64,000 nucleotides of DNA, taken from positions 1,364,001 to 1,428,000 of the forward strand of contig NZ_CP127161.1 in assembly GCF_030263895.1 (NCBI RefSeq), written 5' to 3'. Source of the DNA: Proteiniborus sp. MB09-C3 (GTDB taxonomy: Bacteria > Bacillota > Clostridia > Tissierellales > Proteiniboraceae). Numbering within the stretch: position 1 is the stretch's first letter; every line of letters starts with the position of its first letter. Below the pieces are notes generated by a model that ran no database searches, was not told the DNA's origin, and saw only the letters and a list, made by a program, of their open reading frames with translations. The position numbers and the translations under genes are program-made. Positions 1 to 9,747 of this stretch are shown piece by piece.

Positions 1-26
1 AGCTAGCTTTTTTATAGTTTACAGCA

Positions 27-941
27 TTATTCTAATATATTCTTACATTTCTTTATTATTGTATTCTTAAGCTCAGCTTGTCCAAAAGCATCACATAAGG
101 TTAAAGATGTTTTAAGCGATTGAATATATTCATTTTTATTTAGCTCATATTCAGCAATCCCCTTGTCATAATAAAGAAGGCTTAGTCTATAATAATTTCT
201 ATATCTTTGGCAAGCCTTAATGCCATCAAGAGATAATTCCAGTGTTTTTTTATAATTTTTATTTTTCATATAGGCACTGGACAAGTTATGACAGATTTTT
301 GGGTATATCTCATTCTTAGGTTTGATAGTATCTATGCAAAATTCCATTATTTCTAGATGTTTTTCACTGTTATCTAGTCTGTTTAATACTAAGGCCATGT
401 TCATTAGTATTCTTATTTCCATAGGAGAATATATAAAGGAATTATAGTCATCTAAAATAAAGCTAGGATTGGTTAATTTCATAGCTTCAGTTAACTTGTT
501 TAAAGCATCATCATTTTCATGTTTATTTTTATATAAAATAATTGCCTTAGCAAGCAGTATCATTTGTTCAATATAATTTTTATAAAATCTACCGATTATA
601 AATTTAGGCAACTTTTCTAACGCTTTAACTTCAATATCTAAGGTATTGAATTCATCTCTATCAATTTTGGCTTCCAGTTTTGCTTGTATATCATAGAAGA
701 TAGAATAATTATTTATTCTATATTTTAAGAATAGAGTATTTATGTCTTGTTTATATATTGGAGAAAGGAATTCTAAGGTTTCATACTTTGGGATTACTTT
801 TCCACTTTCAATCCTCCCTAAAGTATCGCAATTTACACCAGATAATTCTGAAACATCTCTTAGGGTAAGCTTAAATTGTTTTCTTATCCTTCTTAATTCT
901 TTACCAAACAAATTAAGATTATAATGATACAAACCGATCAC
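27..941 (-). CDS. XRE-family regulator with TPR-like C-terminal domain
   Basis: Residues about 12-60 form an XRE-type helix-turn-helix (GKELRRIRKQ, then SGVNCDTLGRIESGK). The remaining ~240 residues are helical and TPR-like, as in the Rgg/PlcR/PrgX (RRNPP) peptide-sensing regulators. The predicted start at 941 is a GTG directly behind AGGAG. A TTG at 932 has better spacing to that site and may be the real start. The gene is divergent from the radical SAM maturase at 1741, with an IS remnant between them, so it is a candidate controller of the peptide locus; this is inference from position. A copy of its last ~110 bases recurs at 10183-10295. The peptide-sensing role is not proven by sequence. 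Confidence 0.8.
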   Translation of the reverse strand: MIGLYHYNLNLFGKELRRIRKQFKLTLRDVSELSGVNCDTLGRIESGKVIPKYETLEFLSPIYKQDINTLFLKYRINNYSIFYDIQAKLEAKIDRDEFNTLDIEVKALEKLPKFIIGRFYKNYIEQMILLAKAIILYKNKHENDDALNKLTEAMKLTNPSFILDDYNSFIYSPMEIRILMNMALVLNRLDNSEKHLEIMEFCIDTIKPKNEIYPKICHNLSSAYMKNKNYKKTLELSLDGIKACQRYRNYYRLSLLYYDKGIAEYELNKNEYIQSLKTSLTLCDAFGQAELKNTIIKKCKNILE

Positions 942-1263
942 TCTCCTAAAAAATTATATGCAAATAATGTACCAAATCTAAGTTCAAAAATACGACTTTA
1001 AAGTAGGTTGAAAAAACAATATTTACTATATATTATAATATGTAACAGAGGATGTAAAGAAGCTTACTATATGTATACATAAAAAACAATAATATAAATA
1101 GAAAAGTTTATAGGAAATGAAAAATAGATTAGTAATAATCTCAATGTTAATTATAATAATTCGATAAATAGAATGAGTATGTTATTTTTGTAGCCATATT
1201 ATAATTATTAGAAAGTATTAAAAAATCTTTAAAAATCTTGCAAAACAAAGATGAGCGTAATTA
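942..1263. other. AT-rich intergenic region
   Basis: No coding sequence is recognisable here. The stretch presumably holds the regulator promoter and part of a degraded IS3-type element whose transposase tail follows. No clear inverted-repeat end is seen. Confidence 0.4.
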
Positions 1264-1551
1264 ATGAAATTTGAATATAAAAATAAAATAATAGATGAAG
1301 TCCTAGATACTTTTAAAATCAAATCTTCTTTAAGTATGAAGGGGTGTCCCTACGATAATGCTGTAGCTGAATCTAATTTTAAGATATTCAAAACTGAATT
1401 TGCTAATAACTATCATTTTGAGAACTTGGAGCAATTAGAGTTCATGCTAGCAGATTATGTTAATTGGTTTAATAATATTAGAATTCATGGGACATTAGAT
1501 TATTTAAGTCCTAGAGAGTATAAATTACAGAATCTTAAAAAATCCGTCTAG
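1264..1551 (+). pseudogene. IS3-family (IS150-like) transposase, C-terminal remnant
   Basis: The 95 residues match only the end of an IS3-type OrfB integrase core: GCPYDNAVAES contains the last stretch before the catalytic Glu, then WFNNIRIHGTLDYLSP is the characteristic C-terminal block. The DDE Asp residues and the whole N-terminus are missing. It is a truncated insertion-sequence relic between the XRE regulator and the maturase gene. Confidence 0.88.
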
Positions 1552-1740
1552 TTTAGGGTTGATAATCCAGTCTCGCCTTTTTATATATAATATTTGGTGG
1601 TGCGACATAAAGAGAACAGTAATTTTTTTGATAATAGAAACATTTTGAGTGATAGAAGAACATTCTTGTCTGAAGTACAGGATTAAAGGCATTATAAATC
1701 ATGATTAACGCTAAAAAAAGGTAATAAGTGAGGTGATAGT

Positions 1741-2973
1741 ATGTTGTCACAATATGTTGAAATCATACCAATTAATGATGAATATGTCTTATTTAATAAG
1801 GCTAATGGAACACTAATATTGCTGTCGTCTTCTGATATGAAAATTATTAGTGACAATGAAGTAAGTAGCTTAAACTGCGATTTATATCTCAATTTGAAAG
1901 AATGTGATATGTTAAATGATACTGAAATTGTTCTGAATACAGAAACTGATTTTTTTAGTATTGGAATAGAGATGTCAACTATATGCAATTTAAAATGCAA
2001 GTATTGTTACCAATCAAATGAACGTAGCAGGACTGAAATTGAAAGGGACACTATTGAAAAAATATTAATATATGCTAAGAAAGTATTAGAATTACATCCA
2101 AATTTCAAAGAAATTTCTTTATCTTTTATAGGAGGAGAACCATTAATCCATAAAACAAAGTTGAGTTATATTTATGATCGTTTTAAATATCTTGCTGAAG
2201 ATAAAGGAATAGTGTTGTCAGTTCATATAGACACAAATGGAACTATTCCATTTTCAGATATTTTTACCACTATGGATAATTTGAATGTGTCCATTTCTTT
2301 GACAAATAAAGAAGATCATAATTTAAATCGTGGAGAGTTTGATACTATAGTTCGCAACTTATTATCTATTCTTCCAAAAAAAACAAATTCAATAAATATT
2401 CGTTATAATGTTAATCATAAAAACATGTATGAATTTTCATCTTTTTTGAGTTCCCTAAGAAAAAAATTACCTATATGTACAACAGTTGAGGCTATGAATA
2501 CTGATAATTACGAGTATAATAAAGGCTTTAGAAATCAGTTAACTAATGACGAATATATAAAATGGAAATCAACAAAGGCTATTGAAGCCATGATTAAATG
2601 CAATTATCCAATAGCATTTTCTCTTAGCTCTGGATTAAAGCTATGTTACGCCTACCAACCTTATTCTTGTAAGGTTTTTAGCGATGGTGCTGTTACTTTA
2701 TGCGATTCTATGTTTCATGATAAATCTAAAACCAACATAGACGTTATTGCAAATAATCCTCAAAAGTTGAATGAAATATATTCTGAATATAAGAATTATG
2801 ATCCCCTATTAGAAGATGATTGTAAAAATTGCAAAGATATAGTTTTATGTGGTGGCCATATCTTATGTAGGAATACTTGTGAATTTCAAACTAAGTATGA
2901 TATTGATTTGTTCATAAAATCTTATGTAAAAGCTTTTAAATCTGGTAAATCAGATTGCTTTGTGAATATGTAA
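1741..2973 (+). CDS. radical SAM/SPASM peptide maturase
   Basis: This 410-residue protein carries the radical SAM CxxxCxxC motif at about residues 82-89 (CNLKCKYC), which binds the [4Fe-4S] cluster that cleaves S-adenosylmethionine, and the SAM-binding GGEP at about 137. The C-terminus is Cys-rich (CYAYQPYSCKVF, CDSM, then DCKNCKDIVLCGGHILCRNTC), as in SPASM domains that bind auxiliary Fe-S clusters. The first ~75 residues could be a precursor-recognition domain. Such enzymes install thioether or related crosslinks in Cys-containing peptides, and a CxCxxC peptide gene follows 95 bases downstream. The ribosome site AGTGAGGTG precedes ATG. It resembles the clostridial Cys-rich-peptide maturases (CcpM-like), but the exact subfamily needs an HMM search. 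Confidence 0.9.
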   Translation: MLSQYVEIIPINDEYVLFNKANGTLILLSSSDMKIISDNEVSSLNCDLYLNLKECDMLNDTEIVLNTETDFFSIGIEMSTICNLKCKYCYQSNERSRTEIERDTIEKILIYAKKVLELHPNFKEISLSFIGGEPLIHKTKLSYIYDRFKYLAEDKGIVLSVHIDTNGTIPFSDIFTTMDNLNVSISLTNKEDHNLNRGEFDTIVRNLLSILPKKTNSINIRYNVNHKNMYEFSSFLSSLRKKLPICTTVEAMNTDNYEYNKGFRNQLTNDEYIKWKSTKAIEAMIKCNYPIAFSLSSGLKLCYAYQPYSCKVFSDGAVTLCDSMFHDKSKTNIDVIANNPQKLNEIYSEYKNYDPLLEDDCKNCKDIVLCGGHILCRNTCEFQTKYDIDLFIKSYVKAFKSGKSDCFVNM

Positions 2974-3068
2974 AATATACATAGCAATATATCTTAAACT
3001 TTGCTAATATGTTTGAAATAGTACTATGTTTCAGTATTTGCTATGACTTAGAAAGGAGGATTGAAATC

Positions 3069-3155
3069 ATGGTTATTAGAAACAAAAAGCCAGTAAGACC
3101 GTGCGATTGTGGAAATTGTCAGGGATCTCATAGCGACAAACATACGACAAACTAG
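3069..3155 (+). CDS. small Cys-rich RiPP precursor candidate (28 aa)
   Basis: A short ORF not normally called: ATG at 3069, stop TAG at 3153. It has a near-perfect AAGGAGG at 3053-3059, nine bases before the start. The product begins with a basic MVIRNKKPVRP segment and continues with PCDCGNCQGSHSDKHTTN, placing three Cys as CxCxxC at positions 12, 14 and 17. Location directly behind a radical SAM/SPASM maturase, size, Cys pattern and ribosome site all fit a ribosomally made, post-translationally modified peptide. Acceptor residues for crosslinks could be Asn, Gln, Ser, His or Thr after the Cys block. No GG-type leader cleavage site is visible. That it is translated and modified is inference. 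Confidence 0.7.
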   Translation: MVIRNKKPVRPCDCGNCQGSHSDKHTTN

Positions 3156-3284
3156 TGTTTTATTTTTTATGTTTGCAAGGACAATAGGAAAAAGTATTAA
3201 GCAAAAATGTTTAATCTTTTTCTTATTTTCTTTATTTTGCAATAAAGAATTTTAAATTAAACATAAAGACAATCTATAATATAA

Positions 3285-3640
3285 TTAGGTTTTGATTAAT
3301 AAACTTTGTGAAATTCTTTATAGTCATTTTGGCTTTTAGAGCATTGTCTAATATTATCACAATCTTTCCTTTGTAGTATATTTCTAAAATATTTTTTAAT
3401 AAGTTTTAAAATATAATAGTATCATATTTTTTTAGACATAGTCTGTTTGGTAATTAAGAAAAATACCTAGAAGTTTTACTTCCTCGTGTTTGCCGTATGT
3501 AGGGATAACTTGCTGTTATCTTTTAAAACCATGTTTTTTGAATAGCTTGGTAATCATGAATCATAAATTTATCTTCAAAAAATATATGATCAATTTTTCC
3601 ATAAACTAAGTTTTTTAAAACCTCAAACTATTACTCACAA
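3285..3640 (-). pseudogene. IS630-family transposase remnant
   Basis: On the minus strand, broken frames read in order HIFFEDKFMIHDYQAIQKTW, then VIPTYGKHEEVKLLGIF, then YYKGKIVIILDNALKAKM. These are the core DDE blocks of IS630 transposases (FxDE, TYGKHE, ILDNARxH), with stops and small indels between them. The first catalytic block is altered (EDK instead of EDE). No intact ORF remains. This explains the otherwise empty stretch behind the precursor peptide. Confidence 0.8.
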
Positions 3641-3796
3641 GCTCCTTGCTTTTCAGCATCGTTTTTTAGAGTAGAGATTTGTCGAATATAACTTAACTTG
3701 TTGTGCTATATAAAAGCAACAACAAACAAGAAAAGTATGGTAACCCATTTAGTTAGACTTATTTTAGGAAATTAGAATCGATTGCATGTGGATTAT

Positions 3797-4728
3797 TTAT
3801 CCAAATACTAAATCTTTAATATTTGCTAAGTTAATATCCTTATTTAGGTATTTATTGATAATGTAGCAAATATTGTGACCTAAAATTTTAGTTCGTAATC
3901 TTGTTATTAAGCCCCATAGGGACTTAGCTTTAACTTTATTTATATTAAGCTGTTCAGTTAATTGGGAAAATGAAGTCTCTACCCTTCTTGTAGCTTTAAA
4001 AATTAGCTGCCTAAAGGACTTTGGAAATTGAATTTTACTTTTATTCCTTTTCATAGAAATTAAGTCTATTTCTTTTTCTTGCTTTAGCTCTAAAGCTAGT
4101 TTTTCACCTACATAACCTTTATCCCGTCCCCTATAATGGTTAAAGAGTTGTAGTTAGAAGTACTACGATCATCATTACTAGCATTAGTTAAAACAAAGTC
4201 TGTAATATATCCATCTAAGGTGGATAGCGTATGAGCTTTAAAGCCAAGATAAATTTCTTTTTTAGATGGACATTTGCCATAAGTGGCTATGCCCCTAAAA
4301 GCTTTATGAAATACAGCTTTACCAAATTTACAAACTGGTATAGGTATGCTATCAATTATTCTATGAGAATCATCAGTGTAGCCGAGTTTAGAAGAAAACT
4401 TTTTTCTAATTTCGTCTATGATGGAATGTAGATTTCTACGTGTTCGATTAAATCTAGTTCTATCGCAAAGTCTAGGAAATAGATCAGATAGATTATTTTT
4501 GCAAAAGTTAAACCAAGCTTTCTCAGAATCTATAGATAGCAATTCACCCACAATACTAATGGTGATGATTTCGCTATCAGATAAAATTGAATACTTGGAA
4601 TTTTTACGGAATTTAATGTATTCTGGAGTAATTTCTTGGTATAGGTCATCAATAATTACATAGGTTACCAAGAAAAAATCTTTTAACTTTTCTATTTCTT
4701 TGATAGAATATTTATATAGCTCTGGCAT
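3797..4728 (-). pseudogene. IS982-family transposase, frameshifted
   Basis: The N-terminal part (4728 down to about 4110) begins MPELYKYSIKEIEKLKDFF and matches IS982-type transposases (SDSEIITISIVGELLSIDSEKAW). Near 4110-4135, in a G-rich stretch, the reading frame moves. The continuation GRDKGYVGEKLALELKQ then runs into MKRNKSKIQFPKSF and the C-terminal RVETSFSQL block in the other frame, ending at 3797. A single frameshift therefore separates two otherwise good halves. The sequence 4729-4800 holds the element's upstream end. No perfect terminal inverted repeats were resolved. Confidence 0.88.
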
Positions 4729-4981
4729 ATGTTATCCTCCTATCATTCGTTGTGGTTATCAATGATAGGTTAACATAATTGTCAGAGCTTTTTTTATTAG
4801 TAAGTTTTACTAGAACAACAGGTTAACTTAAGTATAGTCTGTATAATGCTTCTACTATTCTTCCAGGTATAAAATTTACTTAGTTTAGAGGCACTTTTAC
4901 AAATCCTTTTTTGATATATTGTAAACAAATGAGAATACTTGGGCTGGGAAATTCAATAAAGATGGTTATTTTGACTCTATA

Positions 4982-5110
4982 TTGATTGTTTTTAATAATG
5001 TGATAAAATTTTATTGAGGTGAGAGCATGATAAAACCTGTATGGAAAGAAAGTGAGACAGAGTATAATAATGAGAGGTAACAATAAAAAGATAGTTTTTT
5101 GCTAAAACTT
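4982..5110 (+). promoter_or_regulatory. shared promoter/leader, copy 1 (upstream of ABC-2 exporter)
   Basis: TTGATT (4982-4987) and TAAAAT (5004-5009) are spaced 16 bases apart, as in the two other copies at 7805 and 16543. Downstream homology covers about 100 bases (ATGAGAGGTAACAATAA, TGCTAAAAC), more diverged than between the other two copies. The remaining stretch to 5342 is AT-rich and non-coding before the ABC ATPase start. Confidence 0.6.
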
Positions 5111-5342
5111 TAGAATAATAGTATTTTACTAAGCAATTGCAAAATCAAATAGAAAAAGGAATTTTTTTAATAACTGCAGATTGAATAATGGACAACCATG
5201 TACATTTTCTAATAAGTTGAAATACTATTATTCTAGCTTACATAATAATATAGAATTATTATGGCTTATATTGCTTAGTTTTAAGGCTTATTACAATTTA
5301 TATTTTTAAAATAAATTATAAATTCTTTTTAGAGGTGAAGAA

Positions 5343-6245
5343 ATGGAAATTGTGAATTTTGAGAATGTATCGAAAACATATAAACGGACTGGAAAGTCTG
5401 CACTTTCGAATTTTACGCTCACGCTTAAGTATGGAAAAATTTTAGGAATTTTAGGACCGAATGGCGCTGGAAAATCGACATTCATTAAGCTTTTGACAGG
5501 AATTATAAAAAGAGATTCTGGAAAAATTTCTGTTTTTAGGAGAGACCCAGAAATTTTTTCTAATGATGATTTGGCGAAATTTGGAGTGTACATGACTGGC
5601 AAAAGCTCTTTTTTTGAACTATTGCCAGTAATAGATTCTCTTAAAATGACAAAGGCTATTTATAAGGTCAACAATAGAGAGTTTGAAAAAGCATTGCACG
5701 AATATTCAGAAATTCTTGATTGTGGGAAATATTTGAATCAGCCTGCAAATACGCTTTCCGTAGGGCAACGCCTGAGGTGTGAAATTTTGAATGTACTTAT
5801 TCATAATCCGTCATTGATTATTCTTGACGAGCCTACGAATGGCTTAGACATAGAGGGGAAACGAAAATTTAACATTATGTTGAGAAATCTTTCAGACATT
5901 CAACAAAAGACGGTTTTAATCGCAACGCATGATGTCAACTCTGCTGGCAGACTGTGTGATGATATGATTGTATTAAAAGAGGGAAAAAAGATTTTCCAGA
6001 TTTCAAAATCGGAGCTTGAATATTTCACAAGCTCACATACTGTAGTTGAAACAGATGGTGAATTTTTAGAGTCAGGTGTTAAAGCAAAACGTCTCCCTAA
6101 TGTTGATAATATGAATAGGTATTTAATTGAAAACTCTGATTTACCGACTGTGCGAAACAATCAAAGTGCATGTTTTGCAGATGCCAACACCATAAAGTTT
6201 TCTCAATCGGGATTGGAGGAGCTTGTATATGAATACTATAATTAG
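5343..6245 (+). CDS. ABC transporter ATP-binding protein (ABC-2 exporter)
   Basis: The ATPase has Walker A GPNGAGKST at about residues 40-48, an ABC signature variant LSVGQRLR near 140, Walker B LIILDEPT near 158 and the H-loop ATHD. The ~60-residue C-terminal extension is typical of the COG4586-type ATPases that pair with two ABC-2 permeases. The ribosome site AGAGGTGAAG precedes ATG. It is followed by, and overlaps, the permease genes at 6229 and 6965, forming a three-gene operon. The substrate is unknown. Location between the maturase and the PqqD-like gene suggests export of, or immunity to, a peptide, which is inference. Codon choice (CG-containing codons such as ACG, GCG) looks different from its neighbours and may indicate transfer. 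Confidence 0.88.
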   Translation: MEIVNFENVSKTYKRTGKSALSNFTLTLKYGKILGILGPNGAGKSTFIKLLTGIIKRDSGKISVFRRDPEIFSNDDLAKFGVYMTGKSSFFELLPVIDSLKMTKAIYKVNNREFEKALHEYSEILDCGKYLNQPANTLSVGQRLRCEILNVLIHNPSLIILDEPTNGLDIEGKRKFNIMLRNLSDIQQKTVLIATHDVNSAGRLCDDMIVLKEGKKIFQISKSELEYFTSSHTVVETDGEFLESGVKAKRLPNVDNMNRYLIENSDLPTVRNNQSACFADANTIKFSQSGLEELVYEYYN

Positions 6246-6981
6246 TGCTGTGAAAGCGTCCTTTAAAAAAAATTTTGTGGTGAAAATAAATGGCTTTTTT
6301 GTGGTGTTGGATACCTTATTTGACTTTGTGTCAATAGTGCTTTTCTGGGCTGCAATGTCAGCTTTTTCAGACGATCCCGTTTGGAGTGAAATATATCCTG
6401 TATTCATTGGGTGTGCCATAATCTCTGGTGCTGTTTCGAATCTTTTTGTAGGTTCTGGTTTTATTGGAAACTTAATTATAAGTGGAGATTTAGATAGTTA
6501 TCTTTTAAAGCCATATCCGCCAATGCTTTTGATATATCTTGAACGTGCAAATTTTTTGAGAGTTTTCATTGGATTTTTGGGTGGATTGTTTGTGCTTTTT
6601 AAATTTACGCCATGCGAATATATGGCAAAAATTCCACTTGCAATTTTGACAGTAGCTCTCGCAATGATTACTATTGAGTTTTTAGGACTTGCATTTTCAC
6701 TATTAACATTTAAATTTGGCAAAGTAGACAGGATAAAGGGCATTCTTGAATCATACAAGATGATGGTGAACTATCCGACAGATTTTTTTGGAAAGACTTT
6801 GAGAAGGATTTTTACGGCAGTCATTCCTGTATCATTTGTTGCGACTGTACCAACGCTTGAAATTTACGGCAAAGTTTCGCATAAAATCTATATCTTCCTT
6901 TTTATCTCACTGATTGCAAGCTATTTTATTACTGCATTTTTGTGGAAGGAGGGGCTTAAATTCTATGATTCAAAAAATTAG
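6229..6981 (+). CDS. ABC-2 type permease (first subunit)
   Basis: About six hydrophobic segments are spread over 250 residues, including VVLDTLFDFVSIVLFWAAM and GFLGGLFVLFKF. This matches the COG4587-like permeases that accompany COG4586-type ATPases. ATG at 6229 sits eight bases after TTGGAGGA and is preferred to a TTG at 6223. The gene overlaps the end of the ATPase gene by 17 bases, indicating translational coupling. It forms half of the membrane channel with the product at 6965. Confidence 0.82.
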   Translation: MNTIISAVKASFKKNFVVKINGFFVVLDTLFDFVSIVLFWAAMSAFSDDPVWSEIYPVFIGCAIISGAVSNLFVGSGFIGNLIISGDLDSYLLKPYPPMLLIYLERANFLRVFIGFLGGLFVLFKFTPCEYMAKIPLAILTVALAMITIEFLGLAFSLLTFKFGKVDRIKGILESYKMMVNYPTDFFGKTLRRIFTAVIPVSFVATVPTLEIYGKVSHKIYIFLFISLIASYFITAFLWKEGLKFYDSKN

Positions 6982-7747
6982 GAATAACCCTTATGTAGTC
7001 GCAATGTATGTAAGGCTTAAAGAGGAAAGACTTTTTAAAATTGATTATTTTTCAATGACTTTGCAGTTGATAGTTCAAAGCTTGATATATTTTCTTTTTT
7101 TCAGTTCGTTTCTACACAGTGCCTCCGTAGACTGGCGCGAGGTCGTTATTTACTACGTGTCAATTAATTTCATATTCATATCTGTTGAAGAAGCAATGTA
7201 TTTTGCATATGAGCTCATGACTGACATAAAAGACGGAATAGTTTCTCTGTTTGAAACAAAGCCTGTATCATATGTAAAATACAGGTATTTTCAGAAAACT
7301 GGGAAAACTATCTTTGTACTTGCGATAAACATCGTATTCATGGGAATTCTTCGATATATTATATTTAAAGAAATTTTTATTCTTGATCTTATGCTCGTAT
7401 TAGTATCATCATTTATTGGCTTTTCAATTTTGTTTTTCATTCAAGGAATAATTGGTTGTTTCACTAGATATTTTATAGACATTACAAGATTTAGAGATGT
7501 CATATATATGGTTCTTTTGGTGTTTGGGGGAAAAGTCCTCCCAATTTCGATGATGCCAAAAACCCTTGCAAATATGATTGAATATACTCCTATTCCCTAC
7601 ATTTTCAATACACCTGCGGAAATTTTTGTAGGACATTATTCAATTTCAACAATTGGAATTCAGCTTGTATGGGCTATTGTCCTTGGTCTGTTTTTCAACA
7701 CTCTATACAAAGCCTGGATAAAGGAAAATGTTGAAAATTTCTCGTAA
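6965..7747 (+). CDS. ABC-2 type permease (second subunit)
   Basis: A membrane protein of 260 residues with about six hydrophobic segments, starting MIQKIRNNPYVVAMYVRLKEE, resembling the COG3694-like partner permease. The ATG at 6965 follows GGAGGGG and lies within the end of the previous gene (stop 6979-6981). Together with the ATPase at 5343 it completes a heteromeric exporter. No transcription terminator is evident before the next leader at 7805. Confidence 0.82.
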   Translation: MIQKIRNNPYVVAMYVRLKEERLFKIDYFSMTLQLIVQSLIYFLFFSSFLHSASVDWREVVIYYVSINFIFISVEEAMYFAYELMTDIKDGIVSLFETKPVSYVKYRYFQKTGKTIFVLAINIVFMGILRYIIFKEIFILDLMLVLVSSFIGFSILFFIQGIIGCFTRYFIDITRFRDVIYMVLLVFGGKVLPISMMPKTLANMIEYTPIPYIFNTPAEIFVGHYSISTIGIQLVWAIVLGLFFNTLYKAWIKENVENFS

Positions 7748-7804
7748 CAGAATTTTAAAATGGGTTATCCCAATATTGTGATAATGGAGATTCTTGCATT
7801 TATA

Positions 7805-7992
7805 TTGAATTAGTTCCATAATATGATAGAATTTTGTTGAGATGAAAAAACGGCAAGAGAAGCTAGAAGAAAGAGCTAAATAGGATATTACCATGTAATG
7901 ATGAGAAGGAACAATAAGGAAATGGTATTTGCTAAACCATCAGAAAAATTGTACTTTATTGAACAACTGTAGTATCAGAAAGGAAAATAATA
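7805..7992 (+). promoter_or_regulatory. shared promoter/leader, copy 2 (upstream of ABC exporter)
   Basis: TTGAAT (7805-7810) and TAGAAT (7827-7832) have a 16-base spacer. From 7902 to the ATG at 7993 the leader is identical to 16631-16724 of copy 3. The leader can encode two short peptides: MKKRQEKLEERAK, and a 24-residue one starting MMRRNNKEMVFAKPSEK that ends just before the ribosome site GAAAGGAAAA. Conservation over ~190 bases suggests a regulated leader or recent duplication. Confidence 0.65.
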
Positions 7993-9744
7993 ATGAAGAG
8001 TGCTAATGCTGCAATTAAATATATATATTCATTTATGCTAAAAAGAAAATGGTTTATACCATTATTTATCTTCATGTGTATTTTTAGAGTTGTTTTTGGG
8101 ATAATTGAGCCACGAATTGCACAAGACTTGATAGATACAGCTGTATATTCCCATGAAGTTCATTTATTATTAAGATATGCATTGTTTTGGAGCATAGCAT
8201 TTATTATCAGGATGCTTGTTGAGCTCTCTTACAAATATACAAGTATAAAATATAGAAATGGTATATTATCTTCTATTATAGAGGATGTATTTAGACATGT
8301 ATTAAAATTGCCTATAGGTTATTTTCAAGATAATTCCCCAACTTATATAGTATCAAGACAGATTGACGATGCCTTTGGTATTCAAGGGCTGATGGTAAAC
8401 AATTTAATAGAGGGTGTCCTTAGTATTATTGAGTTTATTGTTATAGCAATATTAATGTTTAGATATAACATTTTATTGGGCATTATTTCAATTCTTTTGA
8501 TAGCCCTAGATCTGCTAATCACATTTTCTTTTCCTCTCACTAGACTATATAAGGAGCATAATGAAAGTCTTGCCGTCATAAAAAAAGAGCTTGCTAATGT
8601 ATATCAAGGGGTTAAGCTTATAAAGCTTCAGGATAATATAGAACAAGAGACAACAAGATTCAAGGAATACCAAGATAGGTATTTTGAAGCGTTGGCAAAA
8701 AGAGATCATGCAAATCTTTTAAGAAACTCTAGTACAAGCTTCTTAAAAGATATAGGTATTCCCATAATAGTAATTGTAAGTTCATACTACATATTCAAAG
8801 GAGAAATGACAGCAGGCTTAGTAACATCAATAATGTTATATTATAATAGGCTTTGGAAAGCTTCTATACCTGCAACAAATCTTATCCCACTCTACAAAAT
8901 TGGGAAAGCATCTGCAGAAAGACTATTTGAGATACTGCAGTACCCTACGGAAAATGATATTGAAGGTACAAAGATGTCAACTATTGAAGGAGAAATTGAT
9001 TCAATTTCATTTAGAAATGTAGATCTGTGCTATATTGATAATGTTAATGTACTAAAAAATATTAATCTCGATATAAACAAAGGTAGATCTATTGCATTTG
9101 TTGGACATAGTGGTTCAGGAAAATCATCAATTATAAATTTATTGCTTAAGTTTTTTGCTGCATCGTCAGGAAATATTATAATTAATGGGATTGATATCAA
9201 TGATATCGATGCCATTAGTTTAAGAAAGCATTTTAGCTATGTAGATCAGCAAGCTTTTTTATTTAATAGAACAATTAGAGAAAATTTATTGTACTATTGT
9301 AAATGTAAAAATAATAAAGAAACCCATGACAAACTAGATTATTATATAGATGTCTTTGGATTAACTGAATTCATATCTAAATTACCTAATGGCATAGATA
9401 CCAAGCTTAATGAAAGTTCTAGTAAAATCTCAGGCGGAGAAAAACAAAGGTTATGTATTATTCGCGAATTAATGAAGGATAGTGAAATATTAATATTAGA
9501 TGAATATACATCTGCATTAGATTCAATCACACAGCTAGGGATTCATAATGAACTATTGAAGCTTTCAAAAGACAAAACAATCATTATGATAGCTCATAGA
9601 CTAACTACAATAGTTAATGTAGATCATATATTTGTACTTGAACAGGGAGCTATAGTTGAAAACGGAACTCATAGCGAGCTTATGAAAACAGGGGGAAGGT
9701 ATTTCGATCTGTTTACTAAACAAGTTACATTTGAGGAGGATTAG
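7993..9744 (+). CDS. ABC exporter with fused membrane and ATPase domains
   Basis: A 583-residue half-transporter of the type I exporter (MsbA/LagD-like) fold. Residues 1-310 carry about six membrane helices. The ATPase domain at about 340-580 has Walker A GHSGSGKSS, the signature SGGEKQR, Walker B ILILDEYTSALDS and H-loop AHR. There is no N-terminal C39 peptidase domain, so if it exports the peptide the leader must be removed elsewhere or is absent. It is followed after three bases by the PqqD-like gene. A ~100-base piece around its Walker B is duplicated at 10302-10399. Confidence 0.9.
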   Translation: MKSANAAIKYIYSFMLKRKWFIPLFIFMCIFRVVFGIIEPRIAQDLIDTAVYSHEVHLLLRYALFWSIAFIIRMLVELSYKYTSIKYRNGILSSIIEDVFRHVLKLPIGYFQDNSPTYIVSRQIDDAFGIQGLMVNNLIEGVLSIIEFIVIAILMFRYNILLGIISILLIALDLLITFSFPLTRLYKEHNESLAVIKKELANVYQGVKLIKLQDNIEQETTRFKEYQDRYFEALAKRDHANLLRNSSTSFLKDIGIPIIVIVSSYYIFKGEMTAGLVTSIMLYYNRLWKASIPATNLIPLYKIGKASAERLFEILQYPTENDIEGTKMSTIEGEIDSISFRNVDLCYIDNVNVLKNINLDINKGRSIAFVGHSGSGKSSIINLLLKFFAASSGNIIINGIDINDIDAISLRKHFSYVDQQAFLFNRTIRENLLYYCKCKNNKETHDKLDYYIDVFGLTEFISKLPNGIDTKLNESSSKISGGEKQRLCIIRELMKDSEILILDEYTSALDSITQLGIHNELLKLSKDKTIIMIAHRLTTIVNVDHIFVLEQGAIVENGTHSELMKTGGRYFDLFTKQVTFEED

Positions 9745-9747
9745 TTC

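Noticed and set aside
3048-3242. 64-codon open frame on the minus strand opposite the small Cys-rich peptide
   Set aside because: It has no ribosome site and no recognisable family, while the plus strand has a strong one.
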